38,970 bases of DNA from an uncultured Methanobrevibacter sp. (GTDB lineage: Archaea > Methanobacteriota > Methanobacteria > Methanobacteriales > Methanobacteriaceae). The stretch is taken from the NCBI GenBank assembly GCA_900320955.1, contig ONUN01000013.1, positions 1 to 38,970 on the forward strand, read 5' to 3'. How positions within the stretch are numbered: the stretch's first letter is position 1; each line of letters begins with the position of its first letter. Position numbers and translations under genes: made by a program. Under the pieces are notes generated by a model. That model did not search any database and was not told the DNA's origin. It saw only the letters and a list, made by a program, of their open reading frames with translations. Below are positions 25,401 through 32,795 of the stretch, piece after piece.

Positions 25401-25993
25401 CAAATTGCACCGTCATGTCTGAAATGGATATCCTGGATAAATACGAGTATTTATTAAAATCAATCGATTATCTCAATGAGTATTCCCGTTCAATAAAGGG
25501 CATAGAAATCATAGATTATATAGATCGGTTGATTGAATTGGTTAAAATCGATAAAAGGGCAATGATGTTGGCTTCAATATATCTGGATTATCTTGAAGAC
25601 ATAATAAATCGGGAAACGTTCAAATTGAACTTTTCAATGATTTTGGAGAATGTGAAAAATAAGCTGAATATTGCCAATCAGGAAAACCTCTTTGAAACAG
25701 TTGATTTCAATAGGGATTTGGACATTGCAGTCAATACAAATGACTTTGGCAAATTAAATAAGATTTACAATAATTTGATTGGGGAATATGTCAAATTAAA
25801 CCGGGAGGAAGTTATTATTTCTAGCTTCTTCAATTTAAAAACCGAGGGTATTTACGATAAAAATAGGCAGTCATTTGAAGATTTATCCAAAAGAGCATCA
25901 GTTGCTTTAGATATGCACAATTATGATGATCTGGCGGTTATTGTTAAGGAGTTATATAAAATTGATGAAAGGTTTGCAGGTGATATTTCATGA
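22454..25993 (+). CDS. Ser/Thr protein kinase - helical repeat - Hsp70 ATPase fusion
   Basis: A cytosolic protein of about 1179 residues. The N-terminal eukaryotic-type kinase domain (about 15-295) is complete: glycine loop GEGSFAKVYLV, lysine in RAMKIIKE, HRDLKLNNIL, DFGFSKE, GTRPYMAPE. A middle region (about 310-515) holds repeated helices ending in YGETLKMWK, FGHYIDLWK and YRLSLWK, TPR-like. A Hsp70/DnaK nucleotide-binding domain follows (about 525-890): IDLGTTDS, IYDLGGGTFSLS near 690, VILVGGSCTSP near 833. The last 290 residues have a beta-rich part and a helical tail in place of a canonical substrate-binding domain. The ATG at 22454 is preferred over the TTG at 22448. Coupled to the FHA gene before it and the micro-ORF after it. 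No transmembrane segment. Confidence 0.93.
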   Translation: MLLDLDDIKTLVGEFFNGQYEVKKFLGEGSFAKVYLVKHNYLEDLRAMKIIKEPVSPTTNIKSVFKEVMLATKLRHENIISIYDAGIMSTFRQNKKDLAFFVMEYVQGGDLEQYLNSFINSDILMPIDKVLTLIKQILMGLNTLHMSNPPIIHRDLKLNNILLTFDNFGEIIVKISDFGFSKEVTTGISDIDIVGTRPYMAPECFNKEISTMTDIYAVGVIFYQLLTNNFPCDIGEFSMEDLLELNPWKTQFKPPSHYNKNVSTNLDEIVMKCLQTNPKDRYQNASELLYDVEIAINKLEPAGYMDNANESIEVSCDYLINDSLKYAFRLAKRENGLDSAIEILENELLNDYEVRQHYGETLKMWKSQNPDVKLISKAFTVNLGGKNYYLAIDLVKEAIAYNPSIKNKFGHYIDLWKIFIDLSKDVNLIKAILSLEELMEKNKHVMEMYAPIINTLKTYSVEEIVAQSNHLVNLNNLVDAANLMEFAVVFDSSIRDAYEYRLSLWKQNMNHEFKVSNKFKDNTIDYAIDLGTTDSILSYYNGGNPIVIKNYLTGDDFTPSAVLIDGDNNIHVGEDAKNALWADDRNAVSEFKHDMGLSIPFSFQKSSRIMQPEELSAEILKDLRTSAYEQLGVNVEHAVICVPVNSNYIKTKAINDAADLAGLRSHSLLLEPVAVSIAYDLKENNWLIYDLGGGTFSLSLIRYSCGEIDSLNSIRLDDFGGNAFDWAIVDEIFVPKIAKQLKLEDFRRDNNGYKRIFSKLKVVAENSKKELSKGSSADIFIHNLFIDYDFTYTLTRDIFLEIIEPLIKPTFNLVQKLLNDNSLSSDDIDKVILVGGSCTSPIVQELINENLKMDLEHSINPLTVVAKGASIYAGMLKKPNVDISSNPFSMMLNIQKDYVSGRVFTIDDKYSFLGFYIEFINDQYSTGKVPINLDGTFNVPISYGDYEIVLYDHNKKVEIDEKSPILVKNDKMFIKFFDNAFSSNCTVMSEMDILDKYEYLLKSIDYLNEYSRSIKGIEIIDYIDRLIELVKIDKRAMMLASIYLDYLEDIINRETFKLNFSMILENVKNKLNIANQENLFETVDFNRDLDIAVNTNDFGKLNKIYNNLIGEYVKLNREEVIISSFFNLKTEGIYDKNRQSFEDLSKRASVALDMHNYDDLAVIVKELYKIDERFAGDIS

Positions 25994-26118
25994 AAAACGA
26001 AAAGAATTCTATAAAGGCAACAATTGTTTTAAATAAAAGCAGCTCCGATGGATTTCTGGAGTATCCCTTTGATTTGAAACAGGTAATTGAATCATTGGAT
26101 GACATGTCCAAAGAATGA
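25990..26118 (+). CDS. 42-residue protein coupled to the kinase-Hsp70 gene
   Basis: The ATG overlaps the kinase-Hsp70 stop as ATGA. The 42-residue product (starts MKNEKNSIKATIVLNKSSSD, ends DDMSKE) is soluble, and a run of nine T follows the stop at once. The tight overlap and terminator position make it a real gene rather than chance. It could be a regulator or subunit of the fusion protein; several Ser residues could be kinase targets. No family recognised. Confidence 0.65.
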   Translation: MKNEKNSIKATIVLNKSSSDGFLEYPFDLKQVIESLDDMSKE

Positions 26119-26119
26119 C

Positions 26120-26128
26120 TTTTTTTTT
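26120..26128 (+). terminator. T9 run ending the FHA-kinase operon
   Basis: Nine T starting two bases after the micro-ORF stop, typical of an archaeal transcription end. Confidence 0.6.
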
Positions 26129-26222
26129 GATTTTATGTGAAGGCAGATAATATATGTGTGTAAAATATTTATAGTTTTATGGACTAATTATATCTTAATT
26201 AGCTTTTTGATGTGTTTTTTTT

Positions 26223-27248
26223 ATGGGTTACAAAAGGAATAAATTTAAAATAAACAATGTAAAAATAAATATTATTTTTACGCTGCTGTTTATTTCCAAT
26301 ATTATTCTATATTTGGCATTCATTAACAATTTCTATTCTGACAAAAATTTCCAGATTCCTTTTGGAACATTGAATAATATTATTACAATGGTTTCGGCAA
26401 TCATAATTCTAGGATTCATTTCGACAAGGCTTCCCCAATTTAGAAAACTGGGGGACAGTTCAATTTATGAAGTATGTTATTTGATTATCATTGGAATATT
26501 GAGCATGGTTGTTTCTTATTTTAATAAGTCATCAAATACTGAAGCCATCATTGCTCCATATATGGAAATGTTTAAGGTGCTGTCAGTAATGCTGATATTC
26601 ATGCTGATTACAACCAAGATAAAACCTTTTAAAAATATTATGAGAGGAAAGGTTACAAGGAAAAATCAGTTTCTGTGCCTTGTCATATTTTCCATTTTGG
26701 GATGCATTGCTTCATTATATCATGTATATGTCGGTGAAACTCCAGCAAATGTTAGGACTTTAATAATCATGATTGGCGGATTGTTTGGAGGGCCTTTTGT
26801 AGGTATACCTTCCGGAATAATTGCGGGAGTATTCAGATTTGCACAGGGCGGTGTGACTGCATTTCCATGTGCCATTGCAACTGTTTTATCTGGAGTTGTG
26901 GGTAGTCTGGTATACGTATGGAACGGTAAAAAAATTCTTAGGAGCCTACATTCAATATTGCTGATGTTCTATTTCATTGGATTTGAAATGCTTTTAATTG
27001 TAATTTTAACTCCAAACGAAATTTCTTTTCAATATGTGGAAGATATCTATCCTTTGATGTTGTTTGCATCAGTGATGGGAATGGCATTGTTTTTAATGAT
27101 TGTCAGGGAACAGACACGCCCTAAAAAAGAAATTTCCTATGAAGAATTGAGAATGAATGAAATGGAAAATACATTGGAAGAACACATTGACAGAATCGAA
27201 GAGCTTGAAGAGGAAATCCAAGAGCTAAAAAATAAAGATTCAGATTAG
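26223..27248 (+). CDS. LytS-type 5TM receptor protein without kinase domain
   Basis: A 341-residue membrane protein with about eight hydrophobic segments. Residues about 175-235 hold the signature of the 5TMR-LYT sensor domain of LytS-like histidine kinases: NVRTLIIMIGGLFGGPFVGI, SGIIAGVFRFAQGGVTAFPC and the Gly-rich helix after it. In place of histidine kinase or GGDEF output the protein ends in a charged coiled coil (about 305-338, MENTLEEHIDRIEELEEEIQ). It is therefore an orphan receptor or a scaffold, perhaps signalling by protein contact. It follows the kinase operon after a terminator, with a TATA-like element around 26165-26175, so it is a separate transcript. Ends by overlapping the convergent TPR-HIRAN gene. 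Confidence 0.82.
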   Translation: MGYKRNKFKINNVKINIIFTLLFISNIILYLAFINNFYSDKNFQIPFGTLNNIITMVSAIIILGFISTRLPQFRKLGDSSIYEVCYLIIIGILSMVVSYFNKSSNTEAIIAPYMEMFKVLSVMLIFMLITTKIKPFKNIMRGKVTRKNQFLCLVIFSILGCIASLYHVYVGETPANVRTLIIMIGGLFGGPFVGIPSGIIAGVFRFAQGGVTAFPCAIATVLSGVVGSLVYVWNGKKILRSLHSILLMFYFIGFEMLLIVILTPNEISFQYVEDIYPLMLFASVMGMALFLMIVREQTRPKKEISYEELRMNEMENTLEEHIDRIEELEEEIQELKNKDSD

Positions 27249-28073
27249 TTTTGCAATTGTATACTCTCCTATATAATCGAAGAGTATTTCCGCCTTCTGT
27301 TCGGAGTTCATTATGTTTTTGATGTCACTTGCACTTTTTACTTCTTCAATTAAAGTGTAATCGCTGTTTGCAACATAACCGACAATATCATTGTCTTTCA
27401 TGACTGCAACTGCATCGGGATCATGCTCATTTTCAATGTCCTTGACCAAATCGACGATGATTCCACTTTCTGGAGTAAAGTTATAAAAACTGCAGCCGGT
27501 AATGATTATTAAAATGTCTGATGTGTTGTTCAGATATTCGATTTGATTTTCCAGTTCGCTTAATCTATCAAATTCTTTATAGGCTATCAAATATGCTTTT
27601 TGAGCTTCAACAAGATCGTTTAAACCTTCCAATATTTCCGCTTTTAAAAAATAGAACTCGGATGGATCTTCACTTTCCGGAAGCACTTCCAATCCGTAAT
27701 CGATCAGTTCCAATGCTTTGTCATAATTGCCTTCAGGGAAAAATGAAAGTTTGGCCCAATTGTACAGTGAATTTGCTTTGTTAATCTTAATGTCTGCTGA
27801 TTCATTTATGAGCAATGCCTTATCAAAACATTCTACAGCCTTCTCATATTCTTTCAAGTTATCAAGAATGATTCCTTTCAGATTCCAATTTGTATATTCC
27901 TTGTCGCTTTGAAGTATCTCTTCGATTTTTTCCAGGGCTTCATCATACTTCTTCTGGTTGATTAAATGCTCTATTCTGGAAGTTTTTGATACTTTAAAGG
28001 TGGCCTGGTAAGTATTGTCATTTTGATTTTTCTTATCAATATTGGTATTGAGATAGTCTTTATTGTCCGTCAT
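27240..28073 (-). CDS. TPR protein with C-terminal HIRAN-like domain
   Basis: About 277 residues. The N-terminal two thirds hold tetratricopeptide repeats (KKYDEALEKIEEILQSD, KEYEKAVECFDKALLINESA, GNYDKALELIDYGLEVLPES, NDLVEAQKAYLIAYKEF). The C-terminal part reads GIIVDLVKDIENEHDPDAVA followed by VMKDNDIVGYVANSD, the core of HIRAN domains, which in SWI2/SNF2 proteins such as HLTF bind DNA ends or damaged DNA. A TPR-HIRAN pair without a helicase is uncommon. The frame opens earlier at a TTG (28088), but the ATG at 28073 is the natural start. Divergent from the nitroreductase; the short region between holds TATA-like elements for both. Confidence 0.78.
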   Translation of the reverse strand: MTDNKDYLNTNIDKKNQNDNTYQATFKVSKTSRIEHLINQKKYDEALEKIEEILQSDKEYTNWNLKGIILDNLKEYEKAVECFDKALLINESADIKINKANSLYNWAKLSFFPEGNYDKALELIDYGLEVLPESEDPSEFYFLKAEILEGLNDLVEAQKAYLIAYKEFDRLSELENQIEYLNNTSDILIIITGCSFYNFTPESGIIVDLVKDIENEHDPDAVAVMKDNDIVGYVANSDYTLIEEVKSASDIKNIMNSEQKAEILFDYIGEYTIAKLI

Positions 28074-28160
28074 TTTAATCAATTTCAATGCTATGATTAT
28101 CTATGGATTTTGATTGATATAATAGTTATATATTTAGTATATTAAATCCTATTTTTAATT

Positions 28161-28679
28161 ATGTCTTTAATTGATGTAATGTATAAAAGGAGAAGTACAA
28201 GAAAATTCAATGATGAAAACATATCCAAGGATGAACTTGATTTGATTCTTAAGGCTGCTCTTTTAGCGCCTACTTCAATGAACAGAAAACCATGCAACTT
28301 CATGGTTGTTGAAAGAACTGAAACATTAAAACAACTCGCTAAATCAAAAGACCATGGCGCTGATTTATTGGCTGGAGCAAATAAGGCTATTGTAGTTATT
28401 GCTGATTCAATGGTTGCAGATACATGGATTGAAGATTCATCTATTGCATTGACTCATATGCATCTGATGGCAACGGAACTGGATATTGGAAGTTGCTGGG
28501 TTCAAATTCACTTAAGAAGTAAAGACGGCAAGGATTCTGAAGAGATTGTGAGGGATATCCTGAAAATAGATAATAATTACAGGATTGTGGGCATTCTTGC
28601 TTTAGGTCACAGTGATAATATTCCAGAACCTCACGATGAAAGTGATTTGGATAAAAATAAGATACATTTTTTGGTATAG
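28161..28679 (+). CDS. nitroreductase family protein
   Basis: A 172-residue FMN enzyme. The N-terminal YKRRSTRKFNDENI and ALLAPTSMNRKPCNFMVVE blocks and the C-terminal IVGILALGHSD match the nitroreductase fold, which uses NAD(P)H to reduce nitro compounds, quinones or flavins. Length is at the short end of the family. It is 14 bases upstream of the disulfide-reductase-like gene and likely in one operon; the pair suggests a role in redox or xenobiotic detoxification. Natural substrate unknown. Confidence 0.92.
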   Translation: MSLIDVMYKRRSTRKFNDENISKDELDLILKAALLAPTSMNRKPCNFMVVERTETLKQLAKSKDHGADLLAGANKAIVVIADSMVADTWIEDSSIALTHMHLMATELDIGSCWVQIHLRSKDGKDSEEIVRDILKIDNNYRIVGILALGHSDNIPEPHDESDLDKNKIHFLV

Positions 28680-28693
28680 TTAGAGGTTAAAAT

Positions 28694-30148
28694 ATGGATT
28701 ATGATGTTATTTATATTGGAAGCGGAAATGCCGCATGGCAAGGGGGCCGTTTTTTAAGAAAAGCAGGCCTTAAAATATTGATTGTCGAAGAAAGCCTATA
28801 TGGGGGAACATGTGCAAACAGAGGATGCAACTCAAAAGCCCTTCTTGACGCCCCATATGAAATAAAGGCTTTGACAGATAATTTTGAAGGCGTTGGAAAA
28901 GCAGGTAACTTTGAAGTGGATTGGCCTGCATTAATGAAATTCAAAAGGAAAAGAATTGCAAACATGGCTCCGTTTCTGGACGGCAAATTCGAAGAGTACG
29001 ACCTTGATGTGGCTCATGGAAAGGGTATTATTGTAGATGAACACACAGTAAAGGTCGGTGATGAAACATTCACTACAGATAAAATCGTTATAGCTACTGG
29101 ATTAAAGCCGGTAATTCCAGATATCCCTGGAAAAGAGTATCTGCATGACAGTACTGATTATTTGGACATTGATGAGCTTCCAAAACATTCCATTATTATA
29201 GGTGCAGGATTTGTGGGCATGGAATTCGCATCTATCCTTGCTGAAGCAGGCCTGGAAGCCGATGTAATCATCAGGGGGGACATGGCATTAAAGTATTTCC
29301 ATCAGCCATACGTCCAAAGGGTAATTGAAATTCTTGAAGAAAAAAATATTCGCTTCCATTTTAATGAGCAGGTAAGCGAAATCATTAAGGATGAAAACGC
29401 AGTAATCGAAAACCCCGAAGCAAAGGTTTTAAACCTCGAAAAAGCTTTAAATACTGATGAAGAGTTGAGGGATCCTGAAGCCAAAATAGACAACAGGGCT
29501 TATGAAAATGCATTCACCGTCAAGTGTAAAAGCGGTCTTACTTTATGTGGGGACTATGTTGTTGCGGCTATTGGGCGTGAAGCCAATGTTGATGGAATAG
29601 GCCTTGAAAATGTGGGTCTTACAAGCACCAAACAGGGTATTAAGGTAAACGGACACCTGCAGACTGATGTTCCAAACATCTATGCTTCAGGAGATGTTGC
29701 TGATACTGGTGTTGCAAAACTTGTAACCGTTGCTATACATCACTCAAAATACCTTGCAAAGGAATTACTTGGTGAAGCTGGCGAAATTACATATCCTGTA
29801 GTTCCTGCTGTTGCCTACACCATTCCAAGAATTGCCACTGTCGGGGTTCCGGCATATGTTGCAGATGAAAGTGATGAATATGAGGTTCACACAATAAGAT
29901 ACGGCAATTCTTACTCCCTTGAACTTAAAAATGATGCCACTGCAGAGGCAAAGGTCATAGTTGATAAGGATTTGAACATTGTCGGTGCCGAAATATATGC
30001 TGCAGATGCTGAAAATGTAGCGAACATGTTTGCATTCATCATTAACAAGAAAATAACCCTTGAAGAACTCGATTATATGATTTATGCATTCCCATCAAGC
30101 AGTTCAGTGTGTCTTTATAAGCTGCACAATATTCACTATGACTTATAG
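28694..30148 (+). CDS. class I pyridine nucleotide-disulfide oxidoreductase (lipoamide/mercuric reductase-like)
   Basis: A 484-residue FAD/NAD(P)H enzyme. N-terminal FAD loop YIGSGNAAWQGG, redox disulfide GGTCANRGCNSKALL (C40, C45), second dinucleotide site IIGAGFVGMEFA, and YASGDVADTG for FAD. The C-terminal dimer-interface motif, normally HPT-x2-E with the catalytic His, is AFPSSSSV here: no His. Residues about 245-275 form an acidic insertion. So it is not a standard dihydrolipoamide dehydrogenase; no lipoyl or 2-oxo acid dehydrogenase gene is nearby. Mercuric reductase-like N-terminal HMA domain and C-terminal Cys pair are also missing. Substrate is open. Confidence 0.88.
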   Translation: MDYDVIYIGSGNAAWQGGRFLRKAGLKILIVEESLYGGTCANRGCNSKALLDAPYEIKALTDNFEGVGKAGNFEVDWPALMKFKRKRIANMAPFLDGKFEEYDLDVAHGKGIIVDEHTVKVGDETFTTDKIVIATGLKPVIPDIPGKEYLHDSTDYLDIDELPKHSIIIGAGFVGMEFASILAEAGLEADVIIRGDMALKYFHQPYVQRVIEILEEKNIRFHFNEQVSEIIKDENAVIENPEAKVLNLEKALNTDEELRDPEAKIDNRAYENAFTVKCKSGLTLCGDYVVAAIGREANVDGIGLENVGLTSTKQGIKVNGHLQTDVPNIYASGDVADTGVAKLVTVAIHHSKYLAKELLGEAGEITYPVVPAVAYTIPRIATVGVPAYVADESDEYEVHTIRYGNSYSLELKNDATAEAKVIVDKDLNIVGAEIYAADAENVANMFAFIINKKITLEELDYMIYAFPSSSSVCLYKLHNIHYDL

Positions 30149-30232
30149 AATGGGGTTTTTCCCATCTATATTTTTTAAAAAAGCGAAAACTTTTATATTA
30201 ACATATCTAAAAGAATATATTTAGGTGAAATT

Positions 30233-30562
30233 ATGAGTGAAGAAAAGATTACTTATGATGATGTTAAACAGTATGAAAAATTGTTCACATTAACTCCTTC
30301 ATTTTTACTTGAACGATGGGCCAAAAAGAATACGAATTTGGTTTCCAAGTTTGAATCCAGAGTAGAATCCTTTTTGAATCACATGGATGACAACAAAAGG
30401 AAAAAACTGCACACTGTCTTAAATAGTGATATAGATGAATTGCAGCTTATTATGAAAGAAGCACATGAAAGAACCAATAAAAAACAATATAAGATTTTAG
30501 CAAACCCAAAATATAAGCAATTCATCGAAGAAAATCTTAAAGAAATTGAAAAAATGGTTTAG
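30233..30562 (+). CDS. small helical protein of unknown function
   Basis: A 109-residue, Lys/Glu-rich helical protein (YDDVKQYEKLFTLTPSFLLE near its start). No known motif. AGGTGA ribosome site six bases before the ATG and a TATA-like TTATATTAACATATC about 40 bases upstream give good evidence for expression. Convergent with the flavin oxidoreductase, whose stop overlaps by four bases. Possibly a nucleic-acid binding protein by its charge, but this is a guess. Confidence 0.72.
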   Translation: MSEEKITYDDVKQYEKLFTLTPSFLLERWAKKNTNLVSKFESRVESFLNHMDDNKRKKLHTVLNSDIDELQLIMKEAHERTNKKQYKILANPKYKQFIEENLKEIEKMV

Positions 30563-31605
30563 TGGGATGAGATATCTGATTTTACATCCCATTTTGCGGA
30601 CCTATTAATAAAACATGTGGATGTTTTTTTCCAGTAACAGTTATTGCATGTTTTGCATTTGCTCTCACCATTACCTTCGATTTTCCATTCAACCAAAAAG
30701 CTAGGATCAGCTACAAAAGGTCTTTGCATTGAAATGTAATTGATATCGGTTGAATTCAAGATGTCATTAATCTGCTTTTGAGTAGTTGCGCCACCACCTA
30801 GAATAACTGGTATATCAACATTTTTGATTATTTTTTCGCTTGCTTCAATCAGAGGATTTTTCTCCCTGTTTTCCCGTGTGAAAAATTGCGGTGAACGTGG
30901 ACGAGTTATCTGAAGTGAATCAACACCATATTTTTCAAGAATTTTAGCAACTTCAATTGTCTCATCCAATGTCATTCCATTTGTTGTTCCATCAAATGCA
31001 TTTAAACGACAGTTTATATGAAGTTCTGTAGTCTCTTTAATCACTTTGATTATTTCCAAAACTATTTTCAAGCGGCTTAATGTACTTCCACCATATCTGT
31101 CGCTGCGGGAATTAAAATGAGGATTTATGAATCTGGATAGGAAATAGTAGTTTCCAAGACCTATTTGAATGCCGTCAAATCCTGCGTAATCGAACTTTTG
31201 GGCAGCAATAATCATGTCTGTCTGAATCTTTCGGATGTCCTCTATGGATATGTCGTCAATAGCTATATTTTGCTCGGTTTTCTTGTTGAATTGCACAAAA
31301 CCAAGCTGGGCAAAAATAGGAACGTCATAAACATGGACCAAATCTGTCAGGTCACGGGCTTCACGGACAAATTGGGTATAGTTGACGGTATTGGAATATT
31401 TTGAAAAAACATCTCTCGGATACAATGAGTATAGTTCAGTAATTATTAATCCAACGCCACTGGCTGCAATATTCTCGTATCGGTTATATATTTCAGGAGT
31501 TAGATTACCTGTTTTTTCTCTTTCAGACTCCCACAAGCCTGTTCTAACAATTCTGCTGTTAAGTTTCAAGTCTCCAAATTCACAATAATCAAATAAATCT
31601 TTCAT
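30559..31605 (-). CDS. NADH:flavin oxidoreductase / old yellow enzyme family with Fe-S site
   Basis: About 348 residues. TIM-barrel flavoenzyme: LKLNSRIVRTGLWESEREKT, GFDGIQIGLGNYYFLSRFINP with NSRSDRYGGS, HINCRLNAFD, and ILGGGATTQKQINDIL for FMN phosphate binding. The C-terminus has CKTCNNCYWKKTSTC, the 4Fe-4S ligand set of 2,4-dienoyl-CoA reductase/trimethylamine dehydrogenase enzymes, but the FAD/NAD(P) domain that follows in those enzymes is missing, so electrons must come from a partner such as ferredoxin. The ATG at 31605 directly before KDLFDYCEF is preferred over one at 31653 because a TATA-like CATATTTATATAATTT lies about 25 bases before it. Confidence 0.9.
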   Translation of the reverse strand: MKDLFDYCEFGDLKLNSRIVRTGLWESEREKTGNLTPEIYNRYENIAASGVGLIITELYSLYPRDVFSKYSNTVNYTQFVREARDLTDLVHVYDVPIFAQLGFVQFNKKTEQNIAIDDISIEDIRKIQTDMIIAAQKFDYAGFDGIQIGLGNYYFLSRFINPHFNSRSDRYGGSTLSRLKIVLEIIKVIKETTELHINCRLNAFDGTTNGMTLDETIEVAKILEKYGVDSLQITRPRSPQFFTRENREKNPLIEASEKIIKNVDIPVILGGGATTQKQINDILNSTDINYISMQRPFVADPSFLVEWKIEGNGESKCKTCNNCYWKKTSTCFINRSAKWDVKSDISSH

Positions 31606-31699
31606 GATAGTATTTAAGATAAAATTATATAAATATGATTCTAATGTAAACAATTATTCACGAAAACATTAATTTAGGAGTTTTTTTATAATTATTTTC

Positions 31700-32122
31700 A
31701 TGAATTATAAAATTATCGGTTTAGCTATCGTGATTTTAATGGTATTTATATCTGTATCTGCAGTCTGTAGTGCTGATTCACCAATTGTTGATGGTTTAAA
31801 CAGCACAACAAATCTCAATCAAGCATTAAATGATGCCGGAGATCAAAATAAAACTGTCTTATTGATTTTTGACCAGGATAGCTGTTATTATTGTGACCTG
31901 TTGAAAAAGGATGTTTTATCAAATGCTGAAGTTCAAAAGCAATTGGAAACTGGTTTCATTGTAGTGGACATTGATATTGCAAAACAGCCACAAATAGCCT
32001 CAAAATATAAAGTCATGGGAACCCCAACTTGTGTATTCTTAGATTCCAAAGGTAATGAAGTTCAAAGGATTGGAGGCTATGTTTCTGCTGGCGAATTTTT
32101 AAATTCAATTAAGGAGATTTAG
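31700..32122 (+). CDS. secreted thioredoxin-like protein
   Basis: A 140-residue exported protein: signal peptide or anchor (about 1-25, IIGLAIVILMVFISVSAVCS) and a thioredoxin-fold domain with active site SCYYCDLLKK (CxxC) and the cis-Pro loop VMGTPTCVFLDSKG. A Cys in the signal region (AVCSADS) might be a lipid attachment site, uncertain in archaea. It lies directly before a CcdA-like gene (no gap), which would pass electrons to it across the membrane. The pair keeps disulfides outside the cell reduced, or delivers electrons to a surface enzyme. Confidence 0.9.
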   Translation: MNYKIIGLAIVILMVFISVSAVCSADSPIVDGLNSTTNLNQALNDAGDQNKTVLLIFDQDSCYYCDLLKKDVLSNAEVQKQLETGFIVVDIDIAKQPQIASKYKVMGTPTCVFLDSKGNEVQRIGGYVSAGEFLNSIKEI

Positions 32123-32743
32123 ATGGAAGTTCTTCCCTTAATTTCATTTACTTCTGGAGTAATATCAATATTGTCTCCATGCATATTGCCTATATTGCCT
32201 ATTTTTGTAAGCGTTAGTCTGAAGTCTCGCTCTAAGCTGGATTTGATATCATTTGTCGGCGGACTGTTGACAATTTTTGTCATTATAATATTTTTGACAG
32301 GTTTTTTCACATCAATTTTATACTCATATATTGTTCCGATAAGGATTATTTCTTCAGTTATTTTACTCGTTATTGGTATATTGATGTTTTTTGATTATTC
32401 AATTGGATTTAAAGCTATTCCTCAAATAAATGGGGAGGGTTTATTTTCATCTTATCTTATGGGTGTTTTGACATCGGTTGCATGGGTGCCCTGCTATAGT
32501 GGATATCTGATTTCATTAATCTCACTGCTTATCAGTTCAAGCAGTCCTGCCTATGCCGTTTTAAACATAATAATCTATTGTATAGGTTTTGCTTTAACAT
32601 TATTCATATTAAGTCTTTTCATTTCAAAAATTAATTTGGAAAGGTTAATATTAAAAACAAAGTATATTCCTAAAATATTTGCTGTTCTGGTAATTTTTGG
32701 GGCGTTATACTTATTGTATGATGCAATTCAGGCAGTAATTTAA
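32123..32743 (+). CDS. ccdA: CcdA/DsbD-type transmembrane electron transfer protein
   Basis: A 206-residue membrane protein with six TM helices. The two conserved Cys-Pro motifs are present: SPCILPILPIF in the first helix and WVPCYSGYL in the fourth, the pair that shuttles electrons from cytosolic thioredoxin to an outside partner. Its ATG immediately follows the stop of the thioredoxin gene, with AAGGAGAT as ribosome site inside that gene. No cytochrome c synthesis genes are here, so general thiol-disulfide transfer is the likely role. Confidence 0.92.
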   Translation: MEVLPLISFTSGVISILSPCILPILPIFVSVSLKSRSKLDLISFVGGLLTIFVIIIFLTGFFTSILYSYIVPIRIISSVILLVIGILMFFDYSIGFKAIPQINGEGLFSSYLMGVLTSVAWVPCYSGYLISLISLLISSSSPAYAVLNIIIYCIGFALTLFILSLFISKINLERLILKTKYIPKIFAVLVIFGALYLLYDAIQAVI

Positions 32744-32795
32744 ATTCAATCAAAAATAGTCAACTTTAAATTATATACGGTCGATATTTATAATT

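Noticed and set aside
22454-25993. Kinase-Hsp70 fusion as an assembly chimera
   Set aside because: One uninterrupted frame of 1179 codons, similar codon use throughout and coupled genes on both sides.
30220-30227. TTTAGGTG before the gene at 30233 as another operator
   Set aside because: It is the ribosome binding site (AGGTGA) and has no CCTAAA arm.
32771-32795. AATTATA/TATAATT around the tetR start as a firm TetR operator
   Set aside because: Seven-base AT-only arms overlap the TATA region and may be promoter composition.
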